Assembly: GCA_945883455.1 (NCBI GenBank)
Contig: CAMCXJ010000064.1
Location: forward strand, 1-10,594
DNA: 10,594 nt
Direction of reading: 5' to 3'
Origin: Prosthecobacter debontii
GTDB lineage: Bacteria; Verrucomicrobiota; Verrucomicrobiia; Verrucomicrobiales; Akkermansiaceae
Part shown: positions 8,011-10,594 of the stretch, one piece after another
How the letters are laid out: each line of letters opens with the position of its first letter
Position numbering within the stretch: the first letter of the stretch is position 1
The notes under the pieces: generated by a model
What the model saw: only the letters and a program-made list of their open reading frames with translations
The model's database searches: none
Told to the model about the DNA's origin: nothing
Program-made: the position numbers and the translations under genes

Positions 8011-8140
8011 GGTAGGGACGATCCCGCTGCGGTCGTCCCTGATTCTCTGCCAATGATGAACCGAAGAGGAAGAGATTGTTGATTGTTGATTTTGGATTTT
8101 TTGAAAGGTAGGAACGATCCCGCCGCGGTCGTCCGTGATT
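8011..8140. repeat. two direct REP palindromes of a second sequence type
   Basis: 34-bp copies at 8011-8044 and 8107-8140 differ at only three positions. Both start GGTAGG and fold into a hairpin with AGGGACGA pairing with TCGTCCCT in the first copy, loop about 11 bases. In the second copy the stem carries two changes that weaken it. Between them is A/T-rich DNA with a short tandem run, GATTGTTGATTGTTGATTTT, at 8074-8093. They lie directly upstream of the SGNH gene, where a promoter would be expected. Confidence 0.75.
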
Positions 8141-8162
8141 CCCGCCGAATGGCGGCAAGGCC

Positions 8163-8192
8163 CGGTAGGGCGGACTCGGCCCGATCCGCCGT
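8163..8192 (+). repeat. REP palindrome, GGTAGGGCGGA type
   Basis: A single copy of the main REP type, with the GTAG foot and arms GGCGGA and TCCGCC. The right arm has one change (CCGCCGTA for CCGCCCTA). It is preceded by CCGCC-GAAT-GGCGG at 8142-8155, the small hairpin that normally follows this REP inside the 151-bp composite. The modules are therefore shuffled here. Confidence 0.7.
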
Positions 8193-8207
8193 AGAATCCG
8201 CCGACAT

Positions 8208-8295
8208 GTCCGCCATCTTGTCCGCCGAAGCCTTCTTGGCCTTCGTAGTCTTGGCGAAGTAGGCGGTGTAGGAGGAAGCCTGGGCGAAGGAGGAA
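8208..8295 (-). repeat. left member of a long-distance inverted repeat
   Basis: Two blocks here match, in reverse complement and in the same order, two blocks at 10263-10320. The 28-bp block 8268-8295 pairs with 10263-10290 (one mismatch). The 19-bp block 8208-8226 pairs with 10302-10320 (one mismatch). The blocks are 41 bp apart here and 11 bp apart on the right. The segment also contains GGCGGA-rich minor repeats and no credible gene. Confidence 0.65.
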
Positions 8296-8365
8296 TGGCG
8301 GCAAGGGCTGAACGTGAAACGAGGAAGCCCTTGAGAAAGAGAAGAAAAGCCTCCGGCGGAAGAAG
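8296..8365 (+). repeat. partial copy of the composite-repeat core
   Basis: This is the internal part of the 151-bp composite without its left REP. It contains TGGCGGC, then the 30-bp hairpin 8303-8332 (AAGGGCT with AGCCCTT, inner CGT-GAA-ACG), then a purine-rich stretch, then CCTCCGGCGGAAGAAG. It is followed directly by three tandem REPs. Confidence 0.75.
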
Positions 8366-8371
8366 GTAATC

Positions 8372-8472
8372 AGGGCGGACTGAGCCAGATCCGCCCTACC
8401 TTTTCGAAAGGGCGGACTGAGCCAGATCCGCCCTACCTTTTTGAAAGGGCGGACTGAGCCAGATCCGCCCTA
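8372..8472. repeat. three identical tandem REP palindromes, 37-bp period
   Basis: Identical 27-bp palindromes lie at 8372-8398, 8409-8435 and 8446-8472, separated by 10-bp spacers that differ at one position. Each folds with AGGGCGGA against TCCGCCCT and a 10-base loop; read on the minus strand each begins GGTAGGG. The third copy contains the stop codon of the transposase gene. In the transposase direction the spacers (TTCAAAAAGG, TTCGAAAAGG) resemble the last codons of the gene (TTATCAAAGG), suggesting tandem copying from the gene end. Identity of the three copies points to recent amplification. Confidence 0.9.
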
Positions 8473-8913
8473 CCTTTGATAAGGCCAGTCTTCCGGCTTT
8501 TCGCAAAGGCCGGCTCTCACTGGATTCATGCGGATGTAATGCGCCTTTTCGGTGGCTGACTCCCATCCCCGCAAACGATGATCGAAAAAATCTCGCTGCC
8601 AACGAATCCCACCGGATTTCGCCATCCAGGATTTCATCGCGGTGACGACCTGCCGCATGGATTTCTCGCCGCAAAAACTCAACAAAGCGTGGAAGTGATC
8701 GGGCATGGCGAGCGCGATGCCGCAACGCAGGTCTCCATCCGATTCCCTTTTCACGATCGTCTCAACGAAGGCGCGCCAAATATCATCGCACGCTAGTTGG
8801 TTCGCGCCACGGGGAACGCAGCAAATCGTAATGAAATAGGTTTCGCCTTCAGGATTACGAACGATGTTTTGCGGGACATCGTGTGGAAGAATTTTGCGAC
8901 CGATCGAGTCCAT
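8470..8913 (-). CDS. REP-associated tyrosine transposase (RAYT, Y1_Tnp/IS200-like)
   Basis: Predicted 147-residue single-strand DNA transposase of the RAYT group, relatives of IS200/IS605 TnpA that cut at REP hairpins. The HUH metal-binding motif is in AMPDHFHALLSF (His73 and His75). The helix block WQRDFFDHRLR at 105-115 and the catalytic-tyrosine block HYIRMNPVRAGL at 125-136 (Tyr126) are both intact; EDWPY at 141-145 is the usual C-terminal mark. All catalytic residues seem present, so the protein may be active. It is not flanked by IS ends of its own but by REPs with GTAG feet on both sides: three downstream in tandem, and one starting 12 bases upstream of the ATG. Its stop TAG lies in the nearest REP, and the protein ends only a few residues after EDWPY, so a short C-terminal tail may have been lost. 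Confidence 0.93.
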   Translation of the reverse strand: MDSIGRKILPHDVPQNIVRNPEGETYFITICCVPRGANQLACDDIWRAFVETIVKRESDGDLRCGIALAMPDHFHALLSFCGEKSMRQVVTAMKSWMAKSGGIRWQRDFFDHRLRGWESATEKAHYIRMNPVRAGLCEKPEDWPYQR

Positions 8914-8924
8914 GATGCAATAAA

Positions 8925-9024
8925 CGGTAGGGCGGACTCGGCTCGATCCGCCCTAGAATCCGCCGAATGGCGGCAAGGGCCATCCGTGAAACGAGGAAGC
9001 CCTTGGGAAGAGGAAGATCGGAAA
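8925..9024 (+). repeat. BIME-like repeat, first unit of a 100-bp tandem pair
   Basis: The unit contains REP 8925-8955 (GTAG foot, arms TAGGGCGGA and TCCGCCCTA), the small hairpin CCGCC-GAAT-GGCGG, the 30-bp core hairpin 8975-9004, and a purine-rich tail. It is directly followed, with a 100-bp period, by a near-identical unit at 9025. It lacks the right-hand inverted REP, so the two units probably arose by partial duplication. It sits just upstream of the transposase start. Confidence 0.88.
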
Positions 9025-9175
9025 CGGTAGGGCGGACTCGGCTCGATCCGCCCTAGAATCCGCCGAATGGCGGCAAGGGCTATCCGTGAAACGGTGAAGC
9101 CCTTGGGGAAGAGGAAGATTTAGCCTCCGGCGGAAGAAGTAAATTACGGCGGATCAGGCTGAGTCCGCCCTACCG
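9025..9175 (+). repeat. complete 151-bp BIME-like composite
   Basis: Left REP 9025-9055 and right REP 9148-9175 form imperfect terminal inverted repeats of 28 bp with three or four differences, both carrying GTAG at the outer edge. Inside are CCGCC-GAAT-GGCGG (9060-9073), the core hairpin 9075-9104, and a conserved CCTCCGGCGGAAGAAG segment. The whole unit recurs in direct orientation at 10025-10175 with about 92% identity. The layout is that of a small non-autonomous element that a RAYT could mobilise in trans. Confidence 0.88.
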
Positions 9176-9187
9176 GAAGAAGTAAGT

Positions 9188-9218
9188 TAGGGCGGAGGAC
9201 AGCGCCTCAGCCCTACCG
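9188..9218. repeat. REP palindrome, third sequence type, overlapping the HEPN gene end
   Basis: The palindrome pairs TAGGGC with GCCCTA, then GAGG with CCTC, around an ACAGCG loop, with one unpaired base on each side. On the minus strand it starts CGGTAGGGC, so it has the GTAG foot, and its TAG is the stop codon of the HEPN gene. A variant lies at 10357-10385. Confidence 0.8.
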
Positions 9219-9668
9219 CAGAAGCAGGGTTTCACCATACTCGTTGATGCGCTTGCAGGTCGCCAACAAACGGGGCAGTTGCTCACGACAATAGACTAGA
9301 ATCTCGGGAAGACGGTCTCCAGCGTAGTCATGGGAAATCCGGTTGCGGGTGTCTTTCAGTTCTCTCAACCAGTCCACCGATTCGATCACCCCGCGCTTCT
9401 CGGCACGATTTGCCACATCGAGCAAGGTCCCCGCCTCATACATCTCGAACTGATCCATGGCCCGAAGCACGCGCTTGCTCATTAGGTCAACGACCCGGGC
9501 AAAGCGACTGGTGAATGCCTCAATCCGCGCCAAAACTTCCTCTGTGGGAGCCGGCTCATCGGGCGTGAAATCCGCACAAGCTTCTCCTGAGTAAATGAGA
9601 TGCCTCAGCGCACGGTCCAGTTCCGCGAGGCTTTCGGTCAGATACGTAGCATAGATTTTTCGGCTCAT
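9213..9668 (-). CDS. hepT: HEPN-domain toxin, HepT-like
   Basis: Predicted 151-residue, mostly helical HEPN protein, the toxin of a MNT/HEPN toxin-antitoxin pair. The family RNase motif R-x4-H-x-Y is complete: Arg108, His113 and Tyr115 in the run TRNRISHDYAG. HepT proteins cleave RNA (reported on tRNA in the characterised Shewanella system) and are silenced by the partner nucleotidyltransferase, which attaches AMP to the Tyr of this motif; here that Tyr is present. The start overlaps the stop of the nucleotidyltransferase gene by four bases, as expected for a coupled pair. The stop codon TAG at 9213-9215, and the last codon CGG, belong to a REP palindrome, so the final residue or residues may be repeat-derived. 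The exact HEPN subfamily is uncertain. Confidence 0.85.
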   Translation of the reverse strand: MSRKIYATYLTESLAELDRALRHLIYSGEACADFTPDEPAPTEEVLARIEAFTSRFARVVDLMSKRVLRAMDQFEMYEAGTLLDVANRAEKRGVIESVDWLRELKDTRNRISHDYAGDRLPEILVYCREQLPRLLATCKRINEYGETLLLR

Positions 9669-9952
9669 AGGGGAATTCCGGTTTCCATCGCAACGCTGAC
9701 GATGGCGGCTTCCGGTTGGTTTCTGCGGCGCACGACGAGGTCCAGCTTTTGCCAGCCGATCTCGTCAAGGACATCTCTGCGAATCTCCCATTCCTCGTGC
9801 AGCCCGATCACGTCGGAGACGATCAACAGGTCGATGTCTCCGCCCTTTGCCCGGTCATCAGCACGGGAGCCAAATAGAATGATCCGCGCTTCAGGATCTT
9901 GCCTGCCGACCGCAGTCAGAATGGCAGTTCTCTGATGGGAAGTCAGTCTCAT
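9665..9952 (-). CDS. mntA: minimal nucleotidyltransferase antitoxin, MntA-like
   Basis: Predicted 95-residue protein of the DNA-polymerase-beta nucleotidyltransferase superfamily. The catalytic motif GSRADDRAKGGDIDLLI spans residues 28-44 (Gly28, Ser29, then Asp39 and Asp41; spacing GSx9DxD, one shorter than the common x10), and a third Asp is at 71 in QKLDLVV. In this family the enzyme adds AMP to the HEPN partner and neutralises it. The short length is normal for minimal nucleotidyltransferases. It is the first gene of the pair, with a perfect inverted repeat only two bases upstream of its ATG, so its own expression may be autoregulated. The function is inferred from the motif and the pairing. 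Confidence 0.87.
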   Translation of the reverse strand: MRLTSHQRTAILTAVGRQDPEARIILFGSRADDRAKGGDIDLLIVSDVIGLHEEWEIRRDVLDEIGWQKLDLVVRRRNQPEAAIVSVAMETGIPL

Positions 9953-9954
9953 TA

Positions 9955-9971
9955 CCTATCAGTATGATAGG
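9955..9971. promoter_or_regulatory. candidate operator: perfect 7-bp inverted repeat before mntA
   Basis: CCTATCA and TGATAGG flank a 3-base centre, ending two bases from the mntA start codon. A weak promoter can be read on the minus strand: TTTACT at 9984-9989 and CATACT at 9961-9966, 17 bases apart, each four of six matches to the sigma-70 consensus. The palindrome would cover the -10 box and any ribosome site, a position suited to autorepression. The box assignments are uncertain, and the implied transcript would be almost leaderless. Confidence 0.4.
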
Positions 9972-10024
9972 AATCTGCCGGAGAGTAAAGCCATAAGCCG
10001 TAGCCAGAGGGCAGAAGAAAGAAC

Positions 10025-10175
10025 CGGTAGGGCGGACTCGGCTCGATCCGCCCACTTATCCGCCACATGGCGGCAAGGGCTAATCGTGAAACGGGGAAGC
10101 CCTTGAGGAAGAGGAAGATTTAGCCTCCGGCGGAAGAAGTGAGTTACGGCGGATCAGGCTGAGTCCGCCCTACCG
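10025..10175 (+). repeat. second complete 151-bp BIME-like composite
   Basis: Same architecture and orientation as 9025-9175, with 12 differences over 151 bp. Most differences cluster at the left-REP/small-hairpin junction (10054-10066), where CCGCC-ACAT-GGCGG still pairs despite loop changes. The right-hand REP is identical to that of the other copy. The two copies enclose the mntA-hepT pair. Confidence 0.88.
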
Positions 10176-10182
10176 GAAGGAA

Positions 10183-10249
10183 TGGCGGCAAGGGCTAATC
10201 GTGAAACGAGGAAGCCCTTGGGGAAGAGAAAGAGGAAGATCTAGCCTCC
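10183..10249 (+). repeat. partial core copy following the second composite
   Basis: The core without a left REP: TGGCGGC, the hairpin 10190-10219 (AAGGGCT with AGCCCTT, inner TCGT-GAA-ACGA), then the purine-rich stretch and TAGCCTCC, where it breaks off into a different GC-rich repeat. It mirrors the truncated copy at 8296-8365. Confidence 0.78.
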
Positions 10250-10262
10250 TACGTCGCTGCGC

Positions 10263-10320
10263 TTCCTCCTTCGCCGAGGCTTCCTCCTACGCCTAGGCTA
10301 TGGCGGACAAGACGGCGGAC
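10263..10320 (+). repeat. right member of the long-distance inverted repeat
   Basis: Blocks 10263-10290 and 10302-10320 match 8268-8295 and 8208-8226 in reverse complement, one mismatch each. The gap between the blocks is 30 bp shorter than on the left. Confidence 0.65.
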
Positions 10321-10356
10321 TAGATGAAGGACAAGCCCGGCGGAAGAAGGTGAAGT

Positions 10357-10385
10357 GGGCGGAGGGCAGCGCCGCAGCCCTACCG
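10357..10385. repeat. REP palindrome, variant of the 9188-9218 type
   Basis: GGGCGGAGGGCAGCG and CAGCCCTACCG parts are close to those of 9188-9218, and the minus strand starts CGGTAGGGC. The left TA pair and part of the inner stem are lost. From here to 10434 I see no further gene or repeat. Confidence 0.7.
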
Positions 10386-10434
10386 GCGTAGCCAATGACG
10401 AAACGATTCCAAGGCATGGTTATCGGTAGGCCTT

Positions 10435-10593
10435 TTACAGTTTGCCGGATGGTGTTATGATGCCGTCACGCTGCAAAAACTCATGAGCTGATGCACGACT
10501 TTCATTGACCTTGTCAGAGGCTTTTCGGATCGCTTCGCGATCCTTGAGGGTATACGCGTCAGCCGTCGGGTCGCTTTTTTCACGGTTTTTCAT
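10435..10593 (-). CDS. small hypothetical protein, 52 codons, at the window edge
   Basis: An ATG at 10591-10593 opens a 52-codon frame ending in TAA at 10435-10437. The protein is charged and probably helical, with YTLKDREAIRKASDKV at about residues 14-29 and an ending ASAHEFLQRDGIITPSGKL (34-52). The FLQ-x-x-GI-x-x-x-GKL ending is one I associate with short bacterial proteins often coded beside toxin genes or other small cargo, but I cannot name a family. The base just before the ATG is the window end, so the true start may lie further upstream. Codon use looks ordinary and the C-terminus is compact, so I regard it as real. Its partner, if any, would lie outside the window. Confidence 0.6.
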   Translation of the reverse strand: MKNREKSDPTADAYTLKDREAIRKASDKVNESRASAHEFLQRDGIITPSGKL

Positions 10594-10594
10594 C

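Noticed and set aside
8372..8472. Three regularly spaced repeats resembling a tiny CRISPR array
   Set aside because: The spacers are only 10 bp and nearly identical, the repeats are REP palindromes that occur elsewhere in the region, and no cas gene is present.
8396..8725. Alternative minus-strand frame across the transposase 3' end
   Set aside because: It is out of frame with the RAYT motifs and consists of REP translation in its C-terminal part.
10298..10417. 39-codon minus-strand frame downstream of the small gene
   Set aside because: It soon runs into a REP palindrome and GC-rich repeat DNA. The first dozen codons read like protein and could be a remnant, but there is not enough to call a pseudogene.

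Overview
The window looks like a chromosomal piece of a GC-rich (about 60% by eye) environmental bacterium, most likely a verrucomicrobium. That guess is tentative. It rests on the dense interspersed GTAG-type palindromes, the intergenic phrase AACCGCAGATGGATGCAGAT, and protein families common in that group. No rRNA, tRNA or housekeeping marker was found to confirm it. Every gene I can support lies on the minus strand, so the genes read from right to left.

Positions 64-7988 hold an eight-gene surface-glycan cluster. In transcription order it encodes: an SGNH-hydrolase-like membrane-anchored protein; a DUF268 protein; a class I methyltransferase; a 177-bp pair of inverted palindromes; a GT-C type membrane glycosyltransferase; a family 2 glycosyltransferase with a C-terminal membrane part; a second methyltransferase-like protein; an alpha-1,2-fucosyltransferase-like GT11 enzyme; and a third methyltransferase. 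Four-base ATGA overlaps or short gaps join most of them, so two co-transcribed blocks (7988-5631 and 5381-64) are likely. Together they suggest assembly and decoration (fucose, O-methyl, perhaps O-acyl groups) of a lipid-linked or exported polysaccharide. The exact product cannot be read from the sequence.

Positions 7989-10434 are an accessory region built from repeats. It holds a REP-associated tyrosine transposase (8470-8913) and a MNT/HEPN toxin-antitoxin pair (nucleotidyltransferase 9665-9952, HEPN protein 9213-9668). Around them lie more than a dozen REP palindromes with the hallmark 5' GTAG foot. Several are assembled into 151-bp BIME-like composites; two of these, in direct orientation, flank the toxin-antitoxin pair. 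Inverted repeats near 8208-8295 and 10263-10320 bracket this roughly 2.1-kb segment.

The most striking observation is that three unrelated genes (methyltransferase, transposase, HEPN protein) end in the same way. Each has a last codon Arg (CGG or AGG) and then a TAG stop that is the TAG of a REP element's GTAG foot, in the same reading phase. A 52-codon gene lies at the right edge (10435-10593).
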